From: Hyphomicrobiales bacterium
GTDB taxonomy: Bacteria > Pseudomonadota > Alphaproteobacteria > Rhizobiales > Aestuariivirgaceae
Direction of reading: 5' to 3'
Length of the DNA: 8,383 nt
Assembly (NCBI GenBank): GCA_027030295.1
Contig: JALVFB010000284.1
Span: 1-8,383, forward strand
The notes under the pieces were generated by a model, which was not told the DNA's origin, searched no databases, and worked only from the letters and a program-made list of their open reading frames with translations. The position numbers and the translations under genes were made by a program. Position 1 is the first letter of the stretch. Each line of letters opens with the position of its first letter. Shown piece after piece: positions 1 through 6,809 of this stretch.

Positions 1-398
1 TCCGGCAGGGCCGCTCCCTGCTCGAAGGACAGGCCCGGCGGCAGGGGCAGGCACTCCGTGGCCCGGGCCACGGCATATTCGGCGTAACCGCCACCGGAGA
101 GCAGGGCGCAGACGGCGTTTCCCACCCGCCAGCGCGAAACACCTTCACCGAGAGCGACGATTTCGCCGGCGGCCTCCAGTCCCGGAATGTCCGGCGCCCC
201 GGGCGGCGGCGGATAGCGTCCCTGCCGTTGCAGGACGTCGGCGTAATTCACGCCCGCTGCGGTCACCCGGATGAGCACCTCACCGGGGCCGGGACAAGGC
301 GTGGGGCGGGTTTCGGGGCGCAAGACCTCCGGCCCGCCCGGTTGGGCGATGCAAATCGCCCGCATGGTTTCGGGCAGCGGGTGGCGCGGCAGAGGCAT
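1..398 (-). CDS. NAD(P)H:quinone oxidoreductase, zinc-independent MDR family (partial, N-terminal part)
   Basis: This is the first 132 codons of a medium-chain dehydrogenase/reductase; the gene continues past the left edge, and the family is usually about 325 residues. Seen in the translation: MRAICIAQPGGPEVL near residues 12-26, GPGEVLIRVTAAGVNYADVLQRQG at about 37-60 (GroES-like fold), PGLEAAGEIVALG, and GGGYAEYAVA followed by LPLPPGLSFEQGAALP. These match the PIG3/quinone oxidoreductase branch, which passes electrons from NADPH to quinones in the cytoplasm. No zinc-ligand cysteine cluster is visible in the part present. The ATG at 398 shares its A with the upstream stop codon (TGATG). Neither it nor the in-frame ATG at 365 has a clear Shine-Dalgarno, so coupling to the SH3 gene favours 398. 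The cofactor-binding half lies outside the window, so subfamily and substrate are open. Confidence 0.5.
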   Translation of the reverse strand, partial: MPLPRHPLPETMRAICIAQPGGPEVLRPETRPTPCPGPGEVLIRVTAAGVNYADVLQRQGRYPPPPGAPDIPGLEAAGEIVALGEGVSRWRVGNAVCALLSGGGYAEYAVARATECLPLPPGLSFEQGAALP

Positions 399-1075
399 CA
401 GCGTGGGGCCTGGGTGGCGTTTCGCGGGCGGTCGGCCTGCGAGAAGGCTTCATTGGCGTAAACGCCCCAGAGCTGTTCCTGGCCAATCCAGCCTTCCACC
501 TTCGCCTGCGGCACCAGGATGCGGCACCAATGCCCCGTGCATTGCGCGATGCGCACGACGAGGCCCGGCATGACCCATGCGGCAAGTGGCGCGTCGGCGG
601 CGGGTTCCCTGCGCAGCGCCAGGCGCTTGTCGCGCCGCCACGGGGCCAGCATGGCCAGTCGCTGAGGGCTGACATCCGCGCGCGAAACCCAGCCTTCCTC
701 GCCCTCATGGTCGCGGATGCGCAGCCAGTCGCCGGATTCGGCGACAATCTCCACCGGCATGCGCCCGCCACGCACGACCCAGGCCACGGGATAGATCTCC
801 CCCGGCCCGGTGCGCACCGCCACCTCCGGGCGGGCCAGAGAAGCGAACCGCGGCAGCAGGGCGCCGCTGGGCGCACGTATGAAACCAGCCGGAATGATCA
901 TATCGGTGGCGATGTGGGTGGTCGGATCTTCCGTCCGGGTGATGGCCGGTCCTTCCGCCTGTCTGGTATCCGGCAACAGGCGGAGAAAAGCCATGCCCAG
1001 CACCAGTGCCAGCAAGAGAACGAAAAACAGGCCGTTCCACACCCAGGCGACCAGGCGATCCGTGGAAAGTTTCAT
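398..1075 (-). CDS. Membrane-anchored tandem bacterial SH3-domain protein
   Basis: A 225-residue protein with one membrane segment at about residues 8-31 and a periplasmic remainder. The first SH3-like domain is at about 77-137 (VRTGPG at 87-92, W117, GWV at 128-130). A second, shorter one spans about 150-210 (LRREP at 154-158, GW at 195-196) and ends in LWGVY at 202-206. Bacterial SH3 domains of this kind often bind peptidoglycan or envelope proteins. Here the ligand is unknown. C179 and C184 could form a disulfide in the periplasm. I chose the ATG at 1075 because AGGAGGGGAG lies just upstream at 1085-1094; an upstream in-frame start at 1111 would be TTG and lacks that support. It sits 64 bases after the kinase gene, and its stop overlaps the oxidoreductase start by one base. 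The architecture is common in alphaproteobacteria as I recall it. Confidence in the domain call is high; in function, low. Confidence 0.5.
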   Translation of the reverse strand: MKLSTDRLVAWVWNGLFFVLLLALVLGMAFLRLLPDTRQAEGPAITRTEDPTTHIATDMIIPAGFIRAPSGALLPRFASLARPEVAVRTGPGEIYPVAWVVRGGRMPVEIVAESGDWLRIRDHEGEEGWVSRADVSPQRLAMLAPWRRDKRLALRREPAADAPLAAWVMPGLVVRIAQCTGHWCRILVPQAKVEGWIGQEQLWGVYANEAFSQADRPRNATQAPR

Positions 1076-1084
1076 CGACGCACG

Positions 1085-1094
1085 CTCCCCTCCT
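1085..1094 (-). promoter_or_regulatory. Ribosome binding site that fixes the SH3-gene start
   Basis: AGGAGGGGAG on the minus strand, ending 9 bases before the ATG at 1075. It is the strongest Shine-Dalgarno-like run in this part of the window and argues against the TTG at 1111. Confidence 0.5.
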
Positions 1095-1114
1095 GGTCTC
1101 CCCCACTCCAAATA

Positions 1115-1143
1115 TTCTTACGAGACGAGGGCGTTCTTATCAA
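1115..1143 (-). promoter_or_regulatory. Possible sigma-70-type promoter before the SH3 gene
   Basis: On the minus strand TTGATA (1138-1143, five of six to TTGACA) is followed after exactly 17 bases by TAAGAA (1115-1120, three of six to TATAAT). The -35-like box overlaps the kinase stop codon. If real, it would let the SH3 and oxidoreductase genes be transcribed apart from the kinase gene. The weak -10 keeps confidence low. Confidence 0.5.
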
Positions 1144-2492
1144 GCAAGGCGGGCCTTTCTCAGCGCCGCGCGCTGGCGGGCATCCAGCGCCTCGCGGGGG
1201 TGTCGCCGCATGGCGGAAACGAACAGCCGGTGGAAGTTCAGCTTCGCGCCGAGGTGGATGAACACCGCGCCCAGGCCAATGGCCGCCCTGTCCATGAACA
1301 CGAACTCCTGTGGAATCGTCACCGGCCCTTTCTCGCGCAGCAGCCGGTGCACGCGGAATGCTTCGCGGCGGCCATATTGCACCGGGTCGATGCCATCGGC
1401 CATGGTGCGTTCGCGGTCTTCGAGCACCGGGCCGTAGATGAAGCGCGCCCAGATGTTGAGAATCTCGATCAGCTCGCGGTTCAGGCCGCGAAAGCCCCAC
1501 ATCTCATAGGCCGCGGCGGTGCGCTCGAAATCGTCTTCGCGCAGGCCGTGCCACAGCTCCACCACGCCGGCAACGAAGCGGGCGGGAAAGATGCGCACGC
1601 AGCCGAAGTCGATGAGGTTGATGCCCACCGGCTCGCCGTTTTCCTCCCACACCGAATAGTTGCCCAGGTGCGGGTCGCCGTGAATGACGCCGAAGGAATA
1701 GAACGGCTCCCACCAGGCGCGGAACAGCCAGGTGGCGAGTTGATTGCGCACTTCCTGCGGCGCGTCGCGATAATGCAGCATGCCCTTGCCGGAAAGCCAG
1801 GTCATGGTCAGGAGCCGCCGGGTGGAGAGCTCCGCCACCGGTTCCGGCACCCGCACCCGCGGCTGTTCCTTCAGAAGCTCCCGGTAGAGCAGGATGTGCT
1901 TGCGCTCGCGCTCGTAATCCAGCTCCTCGGCCAGGCGCTCGCAAAGTTCGCGGTAGATCTCGGAGGTGTCGATGGCCGGATCCAGCCGCCGGTGAATGGA
2001 AAGAATCAGCTTCAGTTGCTTCAGGTCCGCGGCCACGGTGGCGGCCATGTCGGGATATTGCAGCTTCACCGCCAGCGCCCGGCCGTCGTGGGCGCGCGCC
2101 CGGTGCACCTGGCCCAGCGAGGCGGCGGCGGCCGCCTGCATTTCGAAGTCGGCGAATTTTTCGCGCCAGCCTTCCCCCAGCTCGGCGGCCATGCGACGGC
2201 GCACGAAGGCCGGGCCCATGGGCGGGGCGTTGGTTTGCAGCTTGATGAGCTCGGCGGCGTATTCCGGCGGCAGGGCGTCGGGCACCGTGGCCAGCAGTTG
2301 CGCGACCTTGATGAGCGGGCCTTTCAGGTGGCCCAGGGCCTCGCGCAGGATGGCCGCCTGCCGGGAGCGGGTATCGTCACCGGACAGCCGCGCCGCGCCC
2401 ATGCGCACCGCCGCGCCGGAAAGCGCCGCGCCCACCCGCGCATAGCGCCGCACGCGGCGGGGCAGGCTGTTGCGTTCGGAATCCCTGCTCAT
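1140..2492 (-). CDS. ABC1/UbiB-family atypical protein kinase-like (AarF/ADCK) protein
   Basis: A 450-residue soluble protein with the full set of ABC1 landmarks: K62-V-A-Q65 in place of the usual KxGQ, an alanine-rich loop at 120-125, the ATP-site lysine K143 (VKLQYP), ELD at 190-192 (ExD), the catalytic loop HGDPHLGN at 271-278, and DFG at 295-297. Members are ATPases/atypical kinases, several supporting ubiquinone production (UbiB, COQ8/ADCK3). This one lacks the C-terminal membrane helices of UbiB, so it is more likely a paralogous group of unproven role. The ATG at 2492 (MSRDSERN) was chosen; the frame stays open to a TTG at 2561, but that would add 23 residues outside the family pattern. 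Ribosome binding sequence is weak (GGAAGGG, far upstream). The gene diverges from the sigma-54 regulator over 158 bases and leads the three-gene minus-strand group. Family call is firm; substrate unknown. Confidence 0.5.
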   Translation of the reverse strand: MSRDSERNSLPRRVRRYARVGAALSGAAVRMGAARLSGDDTRSRQAAILREALGHLKGPLIKVAQLLATVPDALPPEYAAELIKLQTNAPPMGPAFVRRRMAAELGEGWREKFADFEMQAAAAASLGQVHRARAHDGRALAVKLQYPDMAATVAADLKQLKLILSIHRRLDPAIDTSEIYRELCERLAEELDYERERKHILLYRELLKEQPRVRVPEPVAELSTRRLLTMTWLSGKGMLHYRDAPQEVRNQLATWLFRAWWEPFYSFGVIHGDPHLGNYSVWEENGEPVGINLIDFGCVRIFPARFVAGVVELWHGLREDDFERTAAAYEMWGFRGLNRELIEILNIWARFIYGPVLEDRERTMADGIDPVQYGRREAFRVHRLLREKGPVTIPQEFVFMDRAAIGLGAVFIHLGAKLNFHRLFVSAMRRHPREALDARQRAALRKARLA

Positions 2493-2564
2493 GCGCGGAA
2501 TGTGGCCCTTCCGGCGCACCGGCGCAAGCCGAATGGCGGAGATGACCAACACATTCAGCAACCC

Positions 2565-2572
2565 TTAACCAT
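2565..2572 (+). promoter_or_regulatory. TTAACCAT octamer (CtrA half-site-like) upstream of the regulator
   Basis: TTAACCAT lies in the divergent gap, 78 bases before the regulator ATG and 72 before the kinase ATG. The same octamer is a known CtrA half-site in Caulobacter. There is no second TTAA at the 7-base spacing of a full site. The match is visible; binding is inferred. Confidence 0.5.
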
Positions 2573-2577
2573 GATCT

Positions 2578-2590
2578 GGCACGTTGTGCC
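2578..2590. repeat. Short perfect inverted repeat in the divergent promoter region
   Basis: GGCAC-GTT-GTGCC, five-base arms with a three-base centre, 60 bases before the regulator ATG. It could be an operator for a dimeric regulator, possibly the neighbouring one. It also superficially resembles a sigma-54 -24 box, but the -12 GC is two bases too close. A five-base arm can arise by chance. Confidence 0.5.
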
Positions 2591-2650
2591 CATGAACAGG
2601 CCCGCAGGGAGCCACACAGAGGCAACACAATAACAAGGTGATCCGCACCC

Positions 2651-4135
2651 ATGGCAGCCAGCATACTCATCGTGGAGGACGACCCGGTCCAGCGTCGCAT
2701 CCTGCAGGAAATGGTCGCGCGTTTCGGCTATGATCCGCTGCTGGCCGAGGACGGGGTGCAGGCGCTGGAGATGCTCGCCGGGCCGGCGGGGCGGCGCGTC
2801 TCCCTCATCCTGCTGGATCTCTACATGCCGGAGATGGATGGCATCGAGTTTCTCGAGAAATTTTCCGGCCTCAATCAGCGCATTCCCATCATCGTGCAGA
2901 CGGCGCAAGGCTCCATCGAGACGGTGGTGAAGGCCATGCGCGCGGGCGCCGATGACTTCGTGGTCAAGCCGGTGAACGCCGAGCGGCTGCGGGTTTCCAT
3001 CCAGAATCTGCTGAAGGTGAACGCGCTCACCGAAGAGGTGCGGCGCCTGAACCGGAAGGTGAAGGGCGTGCTCACCTTCGACGACATCATCGCCGAAAGT
3101 CCGGCCATGCAGCAGGTGGTGCGGCTGGGCCGGCGCGCGGCGGAGTCGAACATTCCGGTGCTCATCGAGGGCGAATCGGGCGTCGGCAAGGAGGTCATCG
3201 CGCGCGCCATTCATGGCGAGAGCGCCCGCGCGGGGCGCGCCTTCGTGGCCGTGAACTGCGGCGCCATTCCGGAAAACCTGGTGGAGAGCACCCTGTTCGG
3301 CCACGAGAAGGGGGCGTTCACCGGGGCGGTGAGCAAGCACATCGGCAAGTTCCAGGAGGCCTCCGGCGGCAGCCTGTTCCTGGACGAGGTGGGCGAGCTG
3401 CCGCTGGAGATGCAGGTGAAGCTGTTGCGCGCCATTCAGGAGGGCGAGGTGGACCCCGTCGGCGGGCGGCGCCCGGTGCCGGTGGATGTGCGCATCATTT
3501 CCGCCACCAACCGCAACATGATCGACATGGTGAAGGAAGGGGCGTTTCGCGAGGATCTCTACTATCGGCTGAACGTCTTTCCCATCATGGTGCCGCCGTT
3601 GCGCCGGCGGCTGGCGGACATTCCGCCGCTGGTGGAGCATTTCATCCACCGGTTCGCGGCGGAAGAGGGGCGCAAGGTGCACGGCATCACGCCGCGGGCG
3701 CTGGAGATGCTGATGAAATACACCTGGCCGGGCAACGTGCGCCAGCTGGAGAACGCCATCTTTCGCGCCATGGTGCTGGCCGAGGGCGATTTGCTGGACG
3801 CGCACGACTTTCCGCAAATCGCGCAACAGGTGGAGGGCTTCGAGGAGTTCGCCGACGCGCCGCCTCCGGTGGCGGAGCGGGCCAACGACAACCCAGCGCC
3901 GGCCGCCGCACCGGCCGCGCCGCAGCCGGGCATGGTGGCCGACGGCATGGCGGTGGGCATTCCGGTGGTCACGGACGGCGGGCACGTGCGCACGCTGCAG
4001 GAGGTGGAGGCCGACATGATCCGTCTGGCGCTGAAGCGCTATCGCGGACAGATGTCGGAGGTGGCGCGCAAGCTGGGCATCGGCCGCTCCACGCTCTACC
4101 GCAAGATCAAGGCGCTGGGCATCGAAACGGGATAA
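2651..4135 (+). CDS. Sigma-54-dependent response regulator (NtrC type, TacA-like)
   Basis: A 494-residue cytoplasmic enhancer-binding protein. Receiver domain at about 3-120: acidic pocket E9-D10-D11, phospho-acceptor D56, T84 and K106 all present, so it should accept phosphate from a histidine kinase. AAA+ domain at about 145-370: Walker A GESGVGKE at 174-181, the sigma-54 contact loop GAFTGA at 221-226, Walker B LFLDE ending D245-E246, and an SATNRN sensor. After an Ala/Pro-rich linker (about 400-440) comes a Fis-type helix-turn-helix at 449-494. All catalytic landmarks are intact. Its sequence, as I recall it, is closest to the alphaproteobacterial group containing Caulobacter TacA, rather than NtrC or NtrX proper. 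AAGGTG ends ten bases before the ATG. No partner kinase lies in the window, so the phosphodonor is elsewhere. It is followed by the flippase gene after 82 bases. Class is certain; orthology to TacA is a moderate inference. Confidence 0.5.
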   Translation: MAASILIVEDDPVQRRILQEMVARFGYDPLLAEDGVQALEMLAGPAGRRVSLILLDLYMPEMDGIEFLEKFSGLNQRIPIIVQTAQGSIETVVKAMRAGADDFVVKPVNAERLRVSIQNLLKVNALTEEVRRLNRKVKGVLTFDDIIAESPAMQQVVRLGRRAAESNIPVLIEGESGVGKEVIARAIHGESARAGRAFVAVNCGAIPENLVESTLFGHEKGAFTGAVSKHIGKFQEASGGSLFLDEVGELPLEMQVKLLRAIQEGEVDPVGGRRPVPVDVRIISATNRNMIDMVKEGAFREDLYYRLNVFPIMVPPLRRRLADIPPLVEHFIHRFAAEEGRKVHGITPRALEMLMKYTWPGNVRQLENAIFRAMVLAEGDLLDAHDFPQIAQQVEGFEEFADAPPPVAERANDNPAPAAAPAAPQPGMVADGMAVGIPVVTDGGHVRTLQEVEADMIRLALKRYRGQMSEVARKLGIGRSTLYRKIKALGIETG

Positions 4136-4139
4136 TCCG

Positions 4140-4177
4140 GCAACCCTTCCTTAACCATCGGCGCAGGTTGCGGTTTT
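4140..4177 (+). terminator. Possible weak terminator after the regulator gene
   Basis: GCAACC (4140-4145) can pair with GGTTGC (4166-4171), and TTTT follows at 4174-4177, five bases past the regulator stop. The stem is short and the loop is 20 bases, so read-through into the flippase gene is likely. The loop contains the TTAACCAT octamer. Confidence 0.5.
4151..4158 (+). promoter_or_regulatory. TTAACCAT octamer (CtrA half-site-like) upstream of the flippase
   Basis: A second exact TTAACCAT, 59 bases before the flippase ATG, on the same strand and at a position similar to the copy before the regulator. Both are preceded by a CAACCCTT-type stretch. No full TTAA-N7-TTAA site. Functional use is inferred. 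Confidence 0.5.
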
Positions 4178-4217
4178 CGCCAACCATTTCTTTGCTGCCG
4201 GAGGGCATGCTGGTGGC

Positions 4218-5672
4218 ATGCGGAGCGAAACCCTGACAGCCGCCGGCGTCCGCAAGACAGGCCGGCACCCCCATACGCTCGCCGGCCGGGCGCTGGCGTG
4301 GCTGCGGGCGCGGCTGCCCGAGCCGTTGCGGGGGCTGCTGGAGGGCGAGGACGGTCGCTCCGGCCTGTCCGCCCTGTTCGCCTTCGGGGTGCGCATCGCC
4401 TCGGCGCTGATCATCTTCATCTCGCAGGTGCTGATGGCGCGCTGGCTGGGCGCGCACGCGTTTGGCATCTACACCTTCGTGTGGGTGGTGGTGAACGTCA
4501 GTGGCACGCTGGCCACCATTGGCCTTTCTGTCTCCGCCGTGCGCTTCCTGAACGAATATCTGGAGCATCGCAGGCCGGCGCTGGCGCGCGGCTATCTGCG
4601 CTTCGGGCGGCTGGCGGTGCTGGGCGTCGGCGCCCTGGTGGCGGCGGCCGGCATCCTGCTCTTGCAGGTCATGCCGGGCGTCATCGAGGCGGATTTCCGC
4701 CTGCCGCTGATGGTGGGGCTGTTGGCGGTGCCGGCCTTCGCGCTGACCGATTTTCATGACGGCACGGGGCGGGCGCGCTCGTGGTTTTCGCTGGCCTTCC
4801 TGCCACCCTACATTCTGCGGCCGGTGCTGCTGCTGGCGGTGGTGGGGCTGGGCGTGCTGGCGTTTGGCCGGCGGGATGCGACGCTGGCGGCGGCGGCGCT
4901 GGTGATCGCGACCTGGACGGCGGCGGCGGTGCAGTTTCTGCTGCAGGAGCGGCGCTTCCGGCGCGAGTTGGCCGGGGCGCGGAGCGAAATGCAGCCGCTG
5001 GCGTGGCTGAAGGTGTCGCTGCCGTTGCTGGTGCTGGACGGGTTCACGCTGATGATGCTGAACCTGGACGTGCTGCTGCTGAAGCTGTTCGTGAAACCGG
5101 CGGACATGGCGGTCTATTTCGCCGCAGGGCGGGTGATCTCGTTCGTCGCCTTCATCCATTTCGCGGTGGCGGCGGTGGCCATGCCGCGCTTCGCCACCGC
5201 CCATGCCCGGCGCGACGTGGCGGAAGCCGGGCGGCTGTTGCGGCGCTTCCGGCTGTGGACCTTCGCGCCGTCACTGCTGGCCTCGGGCCTGTTTCTGGCG
5301 CTGGGGCCGTTCATCCTGGCGCTGTTCGGCCCGGAGTTTCCCGCCGGCTGGCCGGTGATGGCGGTGCTGGCGGCGGGGCATCTGGCGCGCGCGCTCGCCG
5401 GGCCGGCGGAGGCGCTGCTCAGCGTCTCGAACCGCCATGCCTATCTCGCGCTCGTCACCGGGGTGACGGCGGGACTGAATCTGGCGCTGAATCTGCTGCT
5501 GATCCCGCACATGGGCATCGTCGGCGCGGCGGCGGCCACGGCCGGGGCCTTCGCCTTTCAGTCGGCGGTGCTGTGGCTGGCCAGTCGGCGGCTGGTGCGG
5601 GAGGGCTATGGCGATCGGGCCGGTGAAACGGCACGGGATGGAGAGGAGAACGCGCATGCTGCAACGGACTGA
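4218..5672 (+). CDS. Polysaccharide/oligosaccharide flippase (MOP superfamily, Wzx-like)
   Basis: A 484-residue integral membrane protein with a roughly 50-residue polar N-terminus, then about 12 or more hydrophobic segments spread through residues 50-465. The first is at 52-73 and is followed by ARWLGAHAFGIYTF at about 74-87, a hallmark of the polysaccharide export/flippase families. FGPEFPAGWPVM and LNLALNLLLIPHMGIVGAA in the C-terminal half are also typical. The family moves lipid-linked glycans from the cytoplasmic to the periplasmic face. GGAGGG at 4200-4205 precedes the ATG by 12 bases. The gene follows the regulator on the same strand, and its last 17 bases overlap the acyltransferase gene, so the pair is probably one transcript. 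No glycosyltransferase or polymerase is in the window, so the cargo cannot be named. Confidence 0.5.
   Translation: MRSETLTAAGVRKTGRHPHTLAGRALAWLRARLPEPLRGLLEGEDGRSGLSALFAFGVRIASALIIFISQVLMARWLGAHAFGIYTFVWVVVNVSGTLATIGLSVSAVRFLNEYLEHRRPALARGYLRFGRLAVLGVGALVAAAGILLLQVMPGVIEADFRLPLMVGLLAVPAFALTDFHDGTGRARSWFSLAFLPPYILRPVLLLAVVGLGVLAFGRRDATLAAAALVIATWTAAAVQFLLQERRFRRELAGARSEMQPLAWLKVSLPLLVLDGFTLMMLNLDVLLLKLFVKPADMAVYFAAGRVISFVAFIHFAVAAVAMPRFATAHARRDVAEAGRLLRRFRLWTFAPSLLASGLFLALGPFILALFGPEFPAGWPVMAVLAAGHLARALAGPAEALLSVSNRHAYLALVTGVTAGLNLALNLLLIPHMGIVGAAAATAGAFAFQSAVLWLASRRLVREGYGDRAGETARDGEENAHAATD
5644..5648 (+). promoter_or_regulatory. Ribosome binding site deciding the acyltransferase start
   Basis: AGGAG within GAGAGGAGA, seven bases before the ATG at 5656 and inside the flippase reading frame. 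It favours this ATG over the in-frame ATGs at 5608 and 5638, which lack such a site. Confidence 0.5.
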
Positions 5673-6771
5673 CGACAGGCCCGATCTGGCCGCCTGGTGG
5701 CGGCTGGCGCAAACCGCGGCGGAGCCTTCCGCGCCGGCGACGCCCGCCTTCGCGCTGGCGGCCATGCGGCATCTGCCGGCGGGCAAGGCCCCGGCGCTGG
5801 TGCATGATTGCGCCGGAGCCGGGCATTGCCGATTCGTTGCGCCGGTGGTGGAATCGGCCTGGCGCTGGCGGGGTGTCGGGCGGTTGGCGAGCACGCGGTT
5901 CAGCGATTTCTTCTTTCTCGGCACGCCGCTGGTGGCGGCGGAGGAACCGGCGGCGATGCGGGCGCTGCTGGAGCGCCTGCGCGAGCGTGGCAACGCGGCG
6001 CTGGAGGTGTGCGCGGTGCCGGAGGAGGGCGCCTTCTGGAAGCTGCTGCAAAGGGAAGCGCCTGCCGCCCCGGTGGTGCTGGCGCGCTGGAAACGGGCGG
6101 TGCTGGATGCCTCGCGCGCGCCGGATGACTGGTGGAACGCCGACATTTCCAGCAAACGGCGCAGGGAATACCGGCGGCTGTGGAAGCGCCTGCAACAGCA
6201 GGGATCGCTGGCGTTCGAGGAACTGTCGGCGGAAGCGGACGTGCGTCCCTGGATCGAGGAGTTCCTGGCGCTGGAAGCCTCCGGCTGGAAGGGACGGGCC
6301 GGCACGGCGCTATTGTGCGACGATCACAACGCCGCTTTCGTGCGCCAGATGGTGGCGGACTTTCACGCCCATGGCGCATTGCGCTTCTGGCGGCTGACGC
6401 TGGACGGGCGCTGGGTCGCCGCCCTGTTCGGCTTTCTGGTGCGGGACGTGTTGTGGCTGGGCAAGATCGCTCGCGATGAGGCGCTGGACGCCTATTCGCC
6501 CGGCGTGCTTCTGACCATCGAGGCGACGAAGCGCATCCTCGCCGATCCGGCCATCCGGCTGGCCGATTCCAGCGCCGATCCGGATCATCCGATGATCGAC
6601 CACCTGTGGCGGCAGCGTCAGACCATGGTGGACGCGCTGGCGCCGCTGCCGGGGGTGTCGCAGCCGCGCTTTCAGGCGCTGCTGGCCATGGAGCGGGCGC
6701 GGCGGGCGTCGCGCGCGCAAGCCAAGGCGGCATGGCACCGGCTGCGCCGGTGGCGGGAAAAGCGGGCGTGA
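5656..6771 (+). CDS. CelD/BcsL-type GNAT-fold acyltransferase (Acetyltransf_6)
   Basis: A 371-residue soluble protein. The C-terminal GNAT-like domain spans about 160-320: basic SSKRRREYRRL at 165-175, FLALEASGWKGRAGTAL at 203-219, an FWRLTLDGRWVAALFGF strand pair, YSPGVLL at 280-286, and DPDHPMIDHLW at 308-318. The N-terminal 150 residues are a weaker, divergent half, and the protein ends in an Arg/Lys-rich tail. Relatives include CelD/BcsL proteins of cellulose and exopolysaccharide loci and FemAB-like peptidoglycan enzymes; they transfer acyl groups to sugars or amino sugars. Start at 5656 is set by a good ribosome binding site; starts at 5608 or 5638 would lengthen it by 16 or 6 residues. 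The overlap with the flippase suggests it modifies the glycan that the flippase exports. The domain call is good; donor and acceptor are unknown. Confidence 0.5.
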   Translation: MLQRTDDRPDLAAWWRLAQTAAEPSAPATPAFALAAMRHLPAGKAPALVHDCAGAGHCRFVAPVVESAWRWRGVGRLASTRFSDFFFLGTPLVAAEEPAAMRALLERLRERGNAALEVCAVPEEGAFWKLLQREAPAAPVVLARWKRAVLDASRAPDDWWNADISSKRRREYRRLWKRLQQQGSLAFEELSAEADVRPWIEEFLALEASGWKGRAGTALLCDDHNAAFVRQMVADFHAHGALRFWRLTLDGRWVAALFGFLVRDVLWLGKIARDEALDAYSPGVLLTIEATKRILADPAIRLADSSADPDHPMIDHLWRQRQTMVDALAPLPGVSQPRFQALLAMERARRASRAQAKAAWHRLRRWREKRA

Positions 6772-6809
6772 CGGCGGGGTATCATACCAGAATGCATAAA
6801 AGACCACCC

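Noticed and set aside
1076..1111. Longer SH3 protein starting at the in-frame TTG at 1111
   Set aside because: The ATG at 1075 has a strong ribosome binding site, which itself would be inside the longer coding sequence.
2479..2483. GAATC (a GANTC, CcrM-type methylation site) near the kinase start, considered as further cell-cycle evidence
   Set aside because: It lies inside the coding sequence, and no GANTC occurs in the two promoter gaps that carry TTAACCAT.
2577..2590. A genuine sigma-54 promoter for the regulator
   Set aside because: Spacing between the GG and GC elements is wrong (10 instead of 12 bases), and sigma-54 spacing is strict.
810..2633. A 607-codon plus-strand open frame opposite the ABC1 kinase and SH3 genes
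   Set aside because: It is a shadow of two well-supported minus-strand genes in high-GC DNA; its translation is rich in His/Arg/Ala/Gly, shows no domain, and there is no initiation signal.
2555..3985. A 476-codon minus-strand open frame opposite the sigma-54 regulator
   Set aside because: The translation is a low-complexity His/Arg/Leu-rich mirror of the coding strand, while the plus strand encodes a complete, motif-perfect regulator.
4107..5204. A 365-codon minus-strand open frame opposite the flippase
   Set aside because: Gln/His/Arg-rich antisense translation with no recognisable fold; the plus strand has clear membrane segments and family motifs.
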